This document shows, piece after piece, positions 52,415 to 60,684 of a stretch of DNA of 64,000 nt. Both the position numbers and the translations under genes were made by a program. Under the pieces are notes generated by a model. The model did no database searches. It saw nothing but the letters and a program-made list of their open reading frames with translations, and was not told the DNA's origin. Position 1 is the first letter of the stretch. Every line of letters begins with the position of its first letter. The DNA lies in contig CAJTOR010000003.1 in NCBI GenBank assembly GCA_910577675.1, positions 74,905-138,904 on the forward strand. Reading direction: 5' to 3'. Source of the DNA: an uncultured Lachnospiraceae bacterium (GTDB taxonomy: Bacteria; Bacillota; Clostridia; Lachnospirales; Lachnospiraceae).

Positions 52415-53107
52415 ATGTACGCGAAAATAGAGATTACGGGAACGGTTGAGGTAAAGACAGGGATGCATATCGGGGGCTCTTCCTCTTTTGCGGCAATCGG
52501 GGCGGTGGATTCCCCGGTAATTAAGGATGTGAGGTCGGGGCTGCCCATGATACCGGGAAGTTCGCTAAAGGGAAAAATACGCACCCTGCTGGCAAGACAG
52601 TACAATACAGAGATAGTTAAGCCGGACGATGACGCTGCCTGCCTGACACGGCTCTTTGGCTGCGCGAAACAGAGTCAGGACGGCAGGGTGAAAAGAAGCA
52701 GGATACTGGTTTCCGATATGTTCCTTTTAAATGAGGGTGAACTGCGGGAACAGGGATTGCAGGTTATGACGGAGGTAAAATTTGAGAACGCAATTAACCG
52801 CGCGACTGCGGTTGCCAATCCAAGGCAGATCGAGAGGACAATACGCGGTTCTAAGTTTGGACTCGAGATGATTTATGAAGTGGAGAATGAGGATGAAATC
52901 GCGGAGGATATGCGGATTCTGGCAGAGGGGATGCGCCTGCTTCAATACGATTATCTGGGAGGACATGGTTCGAGGGGATATGGCAAGGTAGTTTTTTATC
53001 AGGTGGAAGCGGCTGTTGTGGTTGGTGAAGTGGATGAAAAGATAATGCAGGAATGCAACTTAATTTTGCAGCAGGTTTCGTCCGGCGCAAAGCATGCCAT
53101 AGAGTAA
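52415..53107 (+). CDS. csm3: Csm3, backbone RNase of the III-A complex
   Basis: RAMP protein. The catalytic Asp32 lies in GAVDSPVIKD, equivalent to the residue that cuts target RNA every six bases. The Gly-rich loop PGSSLKGKIRTLL and the C-terminal LGGHGSRGYGKV are classic. ATG 52415 has AAAGGAGAAG upstream; the frame opens 24 bases earlier at an ATG overlapping the csm2 stop. Confidence 0.96.
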   Translation: MYAKIEITGTVEVKTGMHIGGSSSFAAIGAVDSPVIKDVRSGLPMIPGSSLKGKIRTLLARQYNTEIVKPDDDAACLTRLFGCAKQSQDGRVKRSRILVSDMFLLNEGELREQGLQVMTEVKFENAINRATAVANPRQIERTIRGSKFGLEMIYEVENEDEIAEDMRILAEGMRLLQYDYLGGHGSRGYGKVVFYQVEAAVVVGEVDEKIMQECNLILQQVSSGAKHAIE

Positions 53108-53119
53108 AGGAGCGGAAGT

Positions 53120-54049
53120 ATGGAGTATAAGGTGTATAAATTAATATTCCAGGGTGCAGTCCATCTCGGTCTTAAAAATCTTGAGGACGGGCAGGATACT
53201 TTTTGTGCGGACACGCTTTTTTCGGCACTCTTTCAGGAGGCGGTGAAGATGGGGACGGAAGTGATGGAATGCCTGCTTGGCTATGCAAAGGGCGGGCAGG
53301 TGCTTCTATCGGATGCCTTTCCCTTTATAGAAAATACTTATTTTCTGCCAAAACCGATGAAGCGTGTGATCGCGAAGGAAGACCGCGGGGATTCCACGGA
53401 GAAAAAGAAGTTTAAGAAGCTCAGATATATTCCTGTGGAAGATTTTGGAAAATATTTACAGGGAAGATTCCAGGTGGATAAGGCGCGGGATATGAACGAG
53501 CTGGGGGATTTCCAGATGAAAGTGTCCGCTTCTGTGCGCGGCGAAACGGATACGGTTCCCTACCGCGTGGGCAGTTATTTTTTCAGGGCGGGGAACGGGT
53601 TATATTTTGTGGCGGGCTATGAGGGTGAGGAAGTAAGGGAATTACTGGAGATTCTGCTTGAGAGCCTTGCTGTTATCGGGATTGGCGGAAAGAGGACTTC
53701 CGGGATGGGAAAATTCCGGCTTGATTTCGGGAAGATGCCTGCGGAGCTGTTAAGAAGACTTAAAGGGGAGGGAAAGTCTTATATGACCTTGTCCCTGTCA
53801 CTGCCAAAGGAGGATGAGCTGGAGGAGGCACTGAACGGGGCGGAATATCTGCTGTGTAAGAGAAGCGGTTTTGTGGATTCTGTCGGGTATGCGAAGGAGC
53901 AGCAGAGGAAAAGGGATTTGTATGTTTTAAAGGCTGGCGCTTGTGTGGGGATGAAGTTTCAGGGTGATGTGTACGATGTGTCCGGTAAGAATGGTGCGCA
54001 TCCGGTTTACCGCTATGCAAAACCGATGTTTCTGGAGGTGGATGCATGA
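53120..54049 (+). CDS. csm4: Csm4, crRNA 5'-handle-binding subunit
   Basis: RAMP protein with the opening VYKLIFQGAVHLGL, DTLFSALFQEAV, and the C-terminal IGIGGKRTSGMGKF loop. In known complexes Csm4 caps the crRNA 5' end and docks Cas10. AAAGGAGCGG precedes ATG 53120. The stop overlaps the csm5 start by 4 bases. Confidence 0.94.
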   Translation: MEYKVYKLIFQGAVHLGLKNLEDGQDTFCADTLFSALFQEAVKMGTEVMECLLGYAKGGQVLLSDAFPFIENTYFLPKPMKRVIAKEDRGDSTEKKKFKKLRYIPVEDFGKYLQGRFQVDKARDMNELGDFQMKVSASVRGETDTVPYRVGSYFFRAGNGLYFVAGYEGEEVRELLEILLESLAVIGIGGKRTSGMGKFRLDFGKMPAELLRRLKGEGKSYMTLSLSLPKEDELEEALNGAEYLLCKRSGFVDSVGYAKEQQRKRDLYVLKAGACVGMKFQGDVYDVSGKNGAHPVYRYAKPMFLEVDA

Positions 54050-55164
54050 GGCAGCGCATGAAATGTTATAAGGTGGCAATAAGGACGATAGGACCTGTTT
54101 TTGTGGGCAGCGGCAGGGAAATCGGGAAGAAGGAATATGTTTTTTTAAACTGTGGTAAAGCCGGGATTCTTGATATTCAAAAGCTGTACGCTGAAATGCA
54201 CAAAAGGGGGATTGGAAGTCTTTTTGAGGATTATCTGCTTGGAAGGGATGGGGTGGATTTAGAGAGATGGCTGAAAAAGCGGAATATCAAGGTGGGCGAG
54301 ATTTTAAAGGCGGTAAAATATACGGTGGATTGTGGGGATCATATTTTGGAAACGGGCGGAAAACAGCTTCATGTGATGGAGTCAATCAAAGATCCTTATG
54401 GAAAGCCCTATATTCCAGGAAGTTCGCTAAAGGGCATGTTCCGGACAATATTCCTTGGGGCGGAGCTTATGCATTCCCCACAGAAGTATCAAAAGGAAAA
54501 GCAGGATCTTTTGCAGTATGCGGGGATAAAGAGTTCGCGCACCAGATATTTGAAAAATGAGATTGGGCAGTTGGAGGCGGCGGTTTACCGGACATTGCAA
54601 AAGGATAAAAAAAAGCCTGGGAGTGCGGTTAATGAAATATTGCAGGGGTTTGTTGTAAGCGACAGCGACCCGCTTTCCGTGGAGGATATGGTGCTCTGCC
54701 AGAAGGTGGATTTACATACGAAGGGGATTGAGCGGGGACTTCCGATCTTGCGCGAATGTATTAAGCCGGATACGAGGATAGATTTTACAATTACCGTGGA
54801 TAGCGAAGTTTGTCCGCTGACGGAGGAAAAGATTTTCTGTGCGGTGAAGGATTTTATTGGCAGCTACTATAAAAATTTTTCATCTGCTTTTACGGGAATC
54901 CGGGTACCGGGGGAGAAGGATGTTTTCTTGGGCGGCGGTTGCGGTTTTGTTTCAAAGACGGTTCTCTATCCCCTTTTTGGAAAGCCGCAGGGCTTGGAAA
55001 TGGCACAGAAGGTATTTGCTAATACGGGTGTTCCAGCAAATCATAAACATGCCCATGACAGGGAATATGGTGCATCTCCGCATACATTGAAATGTACCAA
55101 ATATCATGGAAAAAATTTCCAGATGGGACTGTGCAGAATTGAACAGTTGGAGTGCATCGGGTGA
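54046..55164 (+). CDS. csm5: Csm5, 3'-end subunit of the III-A complex
   Basis: RAMP protein: GPVFVGSGREIGKKEYVF near the start, IPGSSLKGMFRTIFLG in the middle, and the C-terminal LGGGCGFVSKTVLYPLFG. Csm5 binds the 3' end of the crRNA and recruits host nucleases for maturation. ATG 54046 is coupled to csm4; ATG 54058 is also possible. The terminator follows directly. Confidence 0.94.
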   Translation: MRQRMKCYKVAIRTIGPVFVGSGREIGKKEYVFLNCGKAGILDIQKLYAEMHKRGIGSLFEDYLLGRDGVDLERWLKKRNIKVGEILKAVKYTVDCGDHILETGGKQLHVMESIKDPYGKPYIPGSSLKGMFRTIFLGAELMHSPQKYQKEKQDLLQYAGIKSSRTRYLKNEIGQLEAAVYRTLQKDKKKPGSAVNEILQGFVVSDSDPLSVEDMVLCQKVDLHTKGIERGLPILRECIKPDTRIDFTITVDSEVCPLTEEKIFCAVKDFIGSYYKNFSSAFTGIRVPGEKDVFLGGGCGFVSKTVLYPLFGKPQGLEMAQKVFANTGVPANHKHAHDREYGASPHTLKCTKYHGKNFQMGLCRIEQLECIG

Positions 55165-55169
55165 TTTTT

Positions 55170-55207
55170 CCCGCGCAGCCCATCAATACTGGGGTTGCGG
55201 GCTTTTT
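55170..55207 (+). terminator. Terminator of the csm operon
   Basis: cccgcgcagccc (55170-55181) pairs with ggggttgcggg (55191-55201), followed by cttttt. It separates csm5 from the CRISPR array, so the array needs its own promoter or leak-through. Confidence 0.85.
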
Positions 55208-55300
55208 GGAAGCTGTTTTCTCCGGCAGAATGGCTAAAAATTTTTTTCCCCCGCAAAGCGGTGCTGGGACAGGATTAAACAGCGGGCTGGGCGGGGGAGG

Positions 55301-56054
55301 ATTGAGAAGATAGAAACCCCGGAAGGGGACGGAAACTTTATCCCACGCACATTCACGGAAGCGTTCTTTAAAATTGAGAAGATAGAAACCCCGGAAGGGG
55401 ACGGAAACTCTGGTAACCTCCTTCCAGGCACTATTCGCCATTTTATCATTGAGAAGATAGAAACCCCGGAAGGGGACGGAAACAAGATAAAGTTTTATAG
55501 TACACTTTATGTACATCTCATTGAGAAGATAGAAACCCCGGAAGGGGACGGAAACCTCATACCTTCATTCACATAGATAATTTCTACATGTATTGAGAAG
55601 ATAGAAACCCCGGAAGGGGACGGAAACGGTCACGAAGTGGGGCGCTAATCAATCTGGTAGAATATTGAGAAGATAGAAACCCCGGAAGGGGACGGAAACA
55701 GTCTTCATCAGATTCAGCCTCTATCATACCTCTATGATTGAGAAGATAGAAACCCCGGAAGGGGACGGAAACTGGTCGGAAAGTGCTTTAAGTAAATTTG
55801 CTTTTAATTGAGAAGATAGAAACCCCGGAAGGGGACGGAAACTCCCACAATGAAGTGCACATTAACATCACAATCATTGAGAAGATAGAAACCCCGGAAG
55901 GGGACGGAAACCCTCCTGTGGGGGCAATCAAGTTTTTGTTTTCCGATTGAGAAGATAGAAACCCCGGAAGGGGACGGAAACAGGGCTTTCGCCAATTTCT
56001 TAAATTCTTTTACTAAACATTGAGAAGATAGAAACCCCAGAAGGGCACGGAAAC
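55301..56054 (+). CRISPR. CRISPR array: 11 repeats, 10 spacers
   Basis: 36-base repeats start at 55301, 55373, 55448, 55520, 55592, 55664, 55737, 55807, 55876, 55946 and 56019. Ten are identical as far as I can read; the last has two changes. Spacers are 33-39 bases. Each repeat begins ATTGAGAAGATAGAAA, has a hairpin CCCC-GGAA-GGGG in the middle and ends ACGGAAAC, which would be the 8-base crRNA 5' handle. This and the decaying right end put the leader on the left and the transcript on the plus strand. It belongs to the surrounding type III-A genes. Confidence 0.98.
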
Positions 56055-56261
56055 TGGAAATCATATTTATTGTTATAGAAATGAACTAATGTTGAGAAGT
56101 TAGCCCCCAGTAAAGAATGTAAACAATTGACAACTTCCAGGAACCTGTTTATAATAATTATTAAAGAATTAGCCCCGAAAGGGGACGGAACTATGGCAGG
56201 TGTTATTCTTAGGATATTGATAATATGCTTAGTAATCACTCCCCCGGAAGGGGACGGAAGT
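56055..56261 (+). repeat. Decayed tail of the CRISPR array
   Basis: At least three degraded repeats follow the clean array: near 56091-56124 (gttgagaagttag ... gtaaac), 56160-56191 (ccccgaaaggggacggaac) and 56232-56260 (ccccggaaggggacggaag). A possible fourth lies at 56460-56492 (ccccggaaaagggggcgg). They keep the central hairpin and tail longest, and are typical of the old, leader-distal end. Confidence 0.85.
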
Positions 56262-56546
56262 TTACACTACCTTGTACTTTCCTGCGCAAATGATGTTTCA
56301 AAAAAGAAGTTCCATCAAAGAAAAAAGAACTCTGAAAAACAGCTAAAACCATTCCAAACCTCGACCATTTGTACCAACCATTAAACCATGGAACTTGACT
56401 TCCCGTCAGATATTGGAATTATCTTGACAGAAAATGTAATAAATGGTAGAATTTTGTCAGAAGCATTCCCCGGAAAAGGGGGCGGTAAGTAATTCTTTAC
56501 AAGGAGCAAATATTGGCAGGGGTAACAACAAAGAGGGGATGTATGG
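56262..56546. other. Non-coding interval between array and cas1
   Basis: No gene is seen. It contains the last repeat relic (56460-56492) and the cas1 promoter. Confidence 0.6.
56424..56452 (+). promoter_or_regulatory. Promoter of cas1-cas2
   Basis: -35 TTGACA (56424-56429), 17-base spacer, -10 TAGAAT (56447-56452). It gives the adaptation genes transcription independent of the array and csm genes. Confidence 0.8.
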
Positions 56547-57548
56547 ATGAGTATTCTGTTTGTAAATGAGAGCAGTGCGTCCATTGGCATTTCGGAAAAC
56601 CGCTGTGTTGTAAAATATGCGGATGGTATGAGAAAACTGATTCCGTTAGAGGGGCTCGAAAGCATTACAATTATGGGGCAGGCGCAGATGACGACGCAGT
56701 GCGTCCAGGAATGTTTAAAAAGGGGGATTCCGGTTGCTTATTATTCGAAGGGTGGCAGCTATTTTGGGCGTTTGCAATCAACGGGGCATATGAATGCTGA
56801 GAGGCAGAGGAAGCAGTGCAGCCTGTATGATTCAGAATTTGCAATCGAGCTGGCAAGAATCATTCTAGGGGCTAAATTAAAGAACCAGATGGTTGTGTTA
56901 AGGCGCTATGAAAAAAGCAGGGGAATCCCGGTTGACGAACAACTAAATATGATGCGGATATGCAAACAGAAAATCGATGATTGCAGTACAATTCAAGAGC
57001 TGATGGGGTATGAAGGGCAGGGGGCAAAGGCTTATTTCGAGGGGCTTTCCATGCTGATTGAACCGGCTTTTTTCTTTCATGGGAGAAACAAGCGCCTGCC
57101 GCGGGATGAATTTAACTCCATGCTAAGTCTTGGATATTCCATCCTGATGAATGAACTGTATGGGAAGATTGAGATGAAGGGACTGAACCCATATTTCGGA
57201 TTTCTGCACCGGGACAGGGAGAGGCATCCGACCCTGGCAAGCGATATGATGGAAGAATGGCGGGCGGTTATTGTGGATGCCACGGTAATGGGAATGATTA
57301 ACGGGCACGAAATCCAGAAGGAGGATTTCACGATGGATCTCGATGAACCGGGATGTTTTTTAACGAAAAACGGAATTAAATTATTTCTGGGAAAATTGGA
57401 AAAGAAGCTGAAAACGGAAGTGAAATATTTGACTTATGTGGATTATTCGGTAAGTTTCAGGCGCGGTATTTCCTTGCAGATGGACATGCTGGTTAAGGCA
57501 GTCGAAACGGGGGATGCCTCCATATATCAGCCAATAGAAATCAGGTGA
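56547..57548 (+). CDS. cas1: Cas1 integrase
   Basis: Metal-dependent integrase that inserts new spacers. The active-site residues Glu156 (MGYEGQGAKAYF), His221 (YFGFLHRDRERHP) and Glu236 (DMMEEWR) are all present. The 333 residues are full length and there is no reverse-transcriptase fusion, so acquisition is from DNA. GAGGGGATG precedes the ATG. The stop is followed directly by the cas2 reading frame in the same phase. Confidence 0.97.
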   Translation: MSILFVNESSASIGISENRCVVKYADGMRKLIPLEGLESITIMGQAQMTTQCVQECLKRGIPVAYYSKGGSYFGRLQSTGHMNAERQRKQCSLYDSEFAIELARIILGAKLKNQMVVLRRYEKSRGIPVDEQLNMMRICKQKIDDCSTIQELMGYEGQGAKAYFEGLSMLIEPAFFFHGRNKRLPRDEFNSMLSLGYSILMNELYGKIEMKGLNPYFGFLHRDRERHPTLASDMMEEWRAVIVDATVMGMINGHEIQKEDFTMDLDEPGCFLTKNGIKLFLGKLEKKLKTEVKYLTYVDYSVSFRRGISLQMDMLVKAVETGDASIYQPIEIR

Positions 57549-57611
57549 AGCGATGGAAATGAGAATTATTTTTTTGATATTGAGGAAAAGCCGGATAATG
57601 ACAAGGTTTTT

Positions 57612-57872
57612 GTGCTGATTATCTATGATATTGTGGACAATAAAAGAAGGCTGAAACTGGCAAAATTTTTGGCAGGGTACGGGTTTCGGGTACAGAAATC
57701 AGCTTTTGAGGCAGTGATTTTAAAGAAAAAATATCAGGAACTGTTAAAACACCTTCCTTCTTATACTTCGCCGGATGACAGTATCAAGGTTTATAAGATT
57801 ATTGGAAAAGGTCAGGTGGTGTCATTTGGCAGGACGATGGAACTAGAAGACGAGGATTTGATTATTATATAA
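57612..57872 (+). CDS. cas2: Cas2, with unclear start codon
   Basis: Ferredoxin-fold dimer that bridges two Cas1 dimers. The core reads LIIYDIVDNKRRLKLAKFLAGYGFRVQKSAFEA. The only usual start near the core is GTG 57612 (weak AAGG upstream), giving 86 residues. The same frame is open back to the cas1 stop and encodes NYFFDIEEKPDNDKVFV, which looks like genuine Cas2 sequence, but no standard start codon is in it. An ATG at 57553 lies in another frame and would enter this one through a +1 shift at the T7 run 57569-57575. Confidence 0.88.
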   Translation: MLIIYDIVDNKRRLKLAKFLAGYGFRVQKSAFEAVILKKKYQELLKHLPSYTSPDDSIKVYKIIGKGQVVSFGRTMELEDEDLIII

Positions 57873-57940
57873 CCTGTCAAAGAAGTTCCCCACTTCTAAG
57901 TCGAAAAGAGGAAAGCGGTGGGGAAGGGGGACTTTTTTGT
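57871..57940 (+). repeat. Dispersed hairpin element, copy 2
   Basis: Begins at the cas2 stop. caaagaagt (left) pairs with acttttttg (right) and tccccac with gtgggga, giving a terminator-like hairpin with a T6 run. It shares its left part with 25364-25430 and its right part with 62697-62727. Confidence 0.8.
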
Positions 57941-57992
57941 GATGCGATAACAGCATGAGGATATGAAATTTTCTTTGACAAGGAGGATTAAA

Positions 57993-59324
57993 ATGCCTAA
58001 GAAAATATTGTTTTCGCCGATAGGGGGAACCGACCCGATTAAATATGAAAGGGATGGCTCCATGCTGCATATTTGCAGGCATTACCTGCCGGATGTGGTA
58101 TATTTATATATGTCCAGTGAGATGCTTTATTACCATGAAAAAGATAACCGTTATGTCAGCAGTATCGAGTGGCTGGGGAATTTCCTCGGGCATAAGTTTG
58201 AAGTGCATCTGATAGAGCGCCCGGAATTGCGTAATGCCCATGAATATGATGTATTTTATGAGGATTTCAGGGAGGAGATCGGGAAGATCGAAAAAGGCAT
58301 GGAGCCGGGGGATGAGCTATTGTTAAATATGGCTTCCGGCACGCCTGCCATGAAAAGCTCCCTGATGGTGATTGCAACTTTTGCAGAGTACCGCTTTAAG
58401 GCGATTCAGGTTTCTTCCCCGCAAAAGGGAATGAATGAAAAATATGAAAACCGGAAGGACTACGACGGGGAAATTAATTGTGAGCTGAATGAAGATAACG
58501 ACGAGGGGGCGGAGAACCGCTGCAAGGAAGTGCAGTGTGTCGGGCTTGTGCGGCTGCGCAAACTTGAGATTATTAAGAAGCATATTTTGGCGTATGACTA
58601 TGCGGCGGCGTTATCTGTTGCGTCCGAGTTAAAGGATGGGCTGCCTGATGATGCTTATACGATGATAAGGATTGCGGATGCGAGGATTAAATTAAACCAG
58701 AGGGAAATCAGCAGATTAAACAAAAACTTAAAATATAATATTTATCCGGTTAGCGAAGGGAACAAAATGAGAATCTTTGAGTATGCCCTTGGGCTGCAAG
58801 TTAAGATTGCAAGGCAGGAGTATGCGGATTTTATCAGGGGAGTCACTCCGTTGGTGGTGGATGTGTTAGAGTTGATTTTGGAGCGCAAATGCGGTATAAA
58901 ACTTGAGAGTTGCTGCGTGAAAAACAATATGGCAAGATGGGATTTAGGGAAGCTTAAAAATATGGGGCTGCTTGAACTTCTGAATCAGAAATATAATGGA
59001 AATTTCAGGGAGGGACCAGTATATTCGGGGCATATTGCTGCAATTATCGAGGGAAGATGCGAAGATACGGTTCTGAAGCAGAAGATTTCGAAGATGGTTG
59101 AACTTGAGGGCAAAGTGAGGAATGTTGCCGCCCATGAAATGGTTTCGGTTACGGATGAGTGGTTTATGGAAAAAACGGGAAAGAATGCAAGACAGATTTT
59201 TGATTTGATTAAATATCTTGTCCGTGAGGCGGGGGTAAAGGCAAAGGAAGAGGACTGGAATTCCTACGATGTTATGAATAAGAAGATTGAGGATTATCTG
59301 GATGGGAGAGTTCGCGTCGGTTAA
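57993..59324 (+). CDS. csm6: Csm6, CARF-HEPN ancillary ribonuclease, 443 aa
   Basis: The N-terminal CARF domain senses cyclic oligoadenylate made by Cas10; MPKKILFSPIGGTDPIK and LLNMASGTPAMKSSLMVI fit its nucleotide-binding strands. The C-terminal HEPN RNase motif Rx4H is R376-N-V-A-A-H381. When activated it cuts RNA without sequence preference, halting growth or phage. AAGGAGGATTAAA precedes ATG 57993. It stands downstream of cas1-cas2 rather than beside csm5, separated by hairpin copy 2. Confidence 0.93.
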   Translation: MPKKILFSPIGGTDPIKYERDGSMLHICRHYLPDVVYLYMSSEMLYYHEKDNRYVSSIEWLGNFLGHKFEVHLIERPELRNAHEYDVFYEDFREEIGKIEKGMEPGDELLLNMASGTPAMKSSLMVIATFAEYRFKAIQVSSPQKGMNEKYENRKDYDGEINCELNEDNDEGAENRCKEVQCVGLVRLRKLEIIKKHILAYDYAAALSVASELKDGLPDDAYTMIRIADARIKLNQREISRLNKNLKYNIYPVSEGNKMRIFEYALGLQVKIARQEYADFIRGVTPLVVDVLELILERKCGIKLESCCVKNNMARWDLGKLKNMGLLELLNQKYNGNFREGPVYSGHIAAIIEGRCEDTVLKQKISKMVELEGKVRNVAAHEMVSVTDEWFMEKTGKNARQIFDLIKYLVREAGVKAKEEDWNSYDVMNKKIEDYLDGRVRVG

Positions 59325-59389
59325 GTCAGTAAGAGCGCGGAAGTATTCTGGAACGCTGCAAAAATGGGCGGGGAGTGAATAATTTTAGG

Positions 59390-59418
59390 TTGTAAGCCAG
59401 CCTGCAAAATGGTATACT
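59390..59418 (+). promoter_or_regulatory. Promoter of the SDR gene
   Basis: -35 TTGTAA (59390-59395), 17-base spacer, -10 TATACT (59413-59418). Confidence 0.7.
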
Positions 59419-59461
59419 AGAAGTATAAAGATATTGGCAGAGCCAAGAAGGAGGTATTTCC

Positions 59462-60220
59462 ATGAACCGTTTAAAGGACAAGGTGGTTATTGTGACCGGG
59501 GGCAATTCCGGCGTGGGTGCCGCAGCGGCAAAGCTTCTGGCAGCGGAGGGCGCTAAGGTTGTGATTACGGCAAGGCGGGCGGCGGCGCTTGAGGCTGTTG
59601 CAAAGGAGATTGAGGCGGCGGGCGGTACGGTGCTTGCGGTGCCGACGGATATTTCAAAGCCGGGGGATGCGGAAAATCTTGTGGAAAAGACGATGGAAAA
59701 ATTTGGAAAAATCGATGTACTGGTCAATAATGCGGGCATTCTCGAGGAGGGATTAAAACCGATTGACCGATACACGGATGAAGATTTAGACCGCATTCTT
59801 GAGACGAACACAAAGGGGACGATGCGCTGCATGCGCGCGGTTTCCCAGAAGATGCAGCCCGGCGCTTCGATTGTAAATGTGGCTTCGGTTGCGGGGGCGC
59901 TCGGTTGTGGCGGTGCCGCTTATGTGGCATCAAAATCCGCAGTGATCGGCGTGACGCGCCATACAGCACTGCGCTTCCAGGCAACGGGAATCCGCTGTAA
60001 TGCAATCTGCCCGGGCACGATTGTGACCCCGATGGTGGCGGATATGCAGGCGGATAAACTTGACCCGGATATGTTCGGGGCAATGGCAACCCACAGTAAT
60101 TTAAAAACTCAGCCGTGTATGCCGGAGGATGTTGCCAATATTATCCTCTTCTTTGCAAGTGACGAATCCCGCGCTATCACCGGGCAGGTACTTGTAACGG
60201 ATTTCGGCAGCATGCTTTAA
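59462..60220 (+). CDS. Short-chain dehydrogenase/reductase, 252 aa
   Basis: Classical SDR: cofactor loop TGGNSGVGAAAAK, structural NNAG, catalytic Ser in VNVASVAGALG, and YxxxK in YVASKSAV. The last 30 residues (ESRAITGQVLVTDFG) are typical. It resembles FabG-like or sugar/secondary-alcohol dehydrogenases; the substrate is unclear. AAGAAGGAGGT precedes the ATG. It has its own promoter and is not part of the CRISPR operon. Confidence 0.93.
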   Translation: MNRLKDKVVIVTGGNSGVGAAAAKLLAAEGAKVVITARRAAALEAVAKEIEAAGGTVLAVPTDISKPGDAENLVEKTMEKFGKIDVLVNNAGILEEGLKPIDRYTDEDLDRILETNTKGTMRCMRAVSQKMQPGASIVNVASVAGALGCGGAAYVASKSAVIGVTRHTALRFQATGIRCNAICPGTIVTPMVADMQADKLDPDMFGAMATHSNLKTQPCMPEDVANIILFFASDESRAITGQVLVTDFGSML

Positions 60221-60271
60221 TTTATGGAAGTTCCCATTTCCGGGGGAGATAATATTAAGTTATTGAAAATA

Positions 60272-60300
60272 TAGACAAATAGGTTTATATATGATATAAT
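60272..60300 (+). promoter_or_regulatory. Promoter of the possible AUA-start gene
   Basis: -35 TAGACA (60272-60277), 17-base spacer, -10 TATAAT (60295-60300). Confidence 0.7.
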
Positions 60301-60326
60301 GTGTTTATAAAAGAGAGGAGACACGG

Positions 60327-60479
60327 ATAGTCAAAAGCATACACGGTGAAACAGTAAGAAATGTTTGTGAAAACTTTCAATATCTCGATATGGGTATATT
60401 TGTCCATATTTTGAGTAGCAGGGATGTTACAGTATGGGAAGATGAACATATAGTTGTGTTGCAGATGCAGCAGGAATGA
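60327..60479 (+). CDS. Possible 50-residue protein with an AUA start
   Basis: An open frame of 50 codons reads VKSIHGETVRNVCENFQYLD and ends HIVVLQMQQE. GAGAGGAG lies six bases before codon 1, which is ATA, and a good promoter lies upstream. So either AUA is used, or an ATG was mutated to ATA and the gene is dead. The next in-frame ATG is codon 22. Composition looks protein-like; no family is recognised. Confidence 0.45.
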   Translation: MVKSIHGETVRNVCENFQYLDMGIFVHILSSRDVTVWEDEHIVVLQMQQE

Positions 60480-60612
60480 GGTTTTTTATTGTCTGCGAGG
60501 GGGCATGTGTAAGAAAAATCCTGGCAGATGATTGTCCCGCTATCTATATTTGGAATAATTTTTGTTTATCGGGGCATTATGTAGATGTAGATTTTGTCAG
60601 TTTCTTTAGGGA

Positions 60613-60663
60613 AAAAGGGGGCAACGGTAACCGCCCGGCGTGGCGGTTGCCCACCCCTTTTAT
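60613..60663 (+). terminator. Terminator before the flavin reductase gene
   Basis: A compound stem: ccgcc/ggcgg inside, gcaac/gttgc outside, then gggg/cccc, ending in ttttattttt. It closes the transcript from the promoter at 60272 and contains the tail of a spurious 74-codon frame. Confidence 0.8.
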
Positions 60664-60684
60664 TTTTCCGGAAATGAGGGTTAA

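Noticed and set aside
55208..55300. Search for a long A+T-rich CRISPR leader left of the array
   Set aside because: Only about 90 bases lie between the csm5 terminator and the first repeat, and they are not clearly A+T-rich; no promoter box could be supported there.
55019..56064. Minus-strand open frames across the CRISPR array with repeated VSVPFRGFYLLN-type peptides
   Set aside because: The repeated peptide is only the translated CRISPR repeat; there is no start signal, and the frames change with spacer length.
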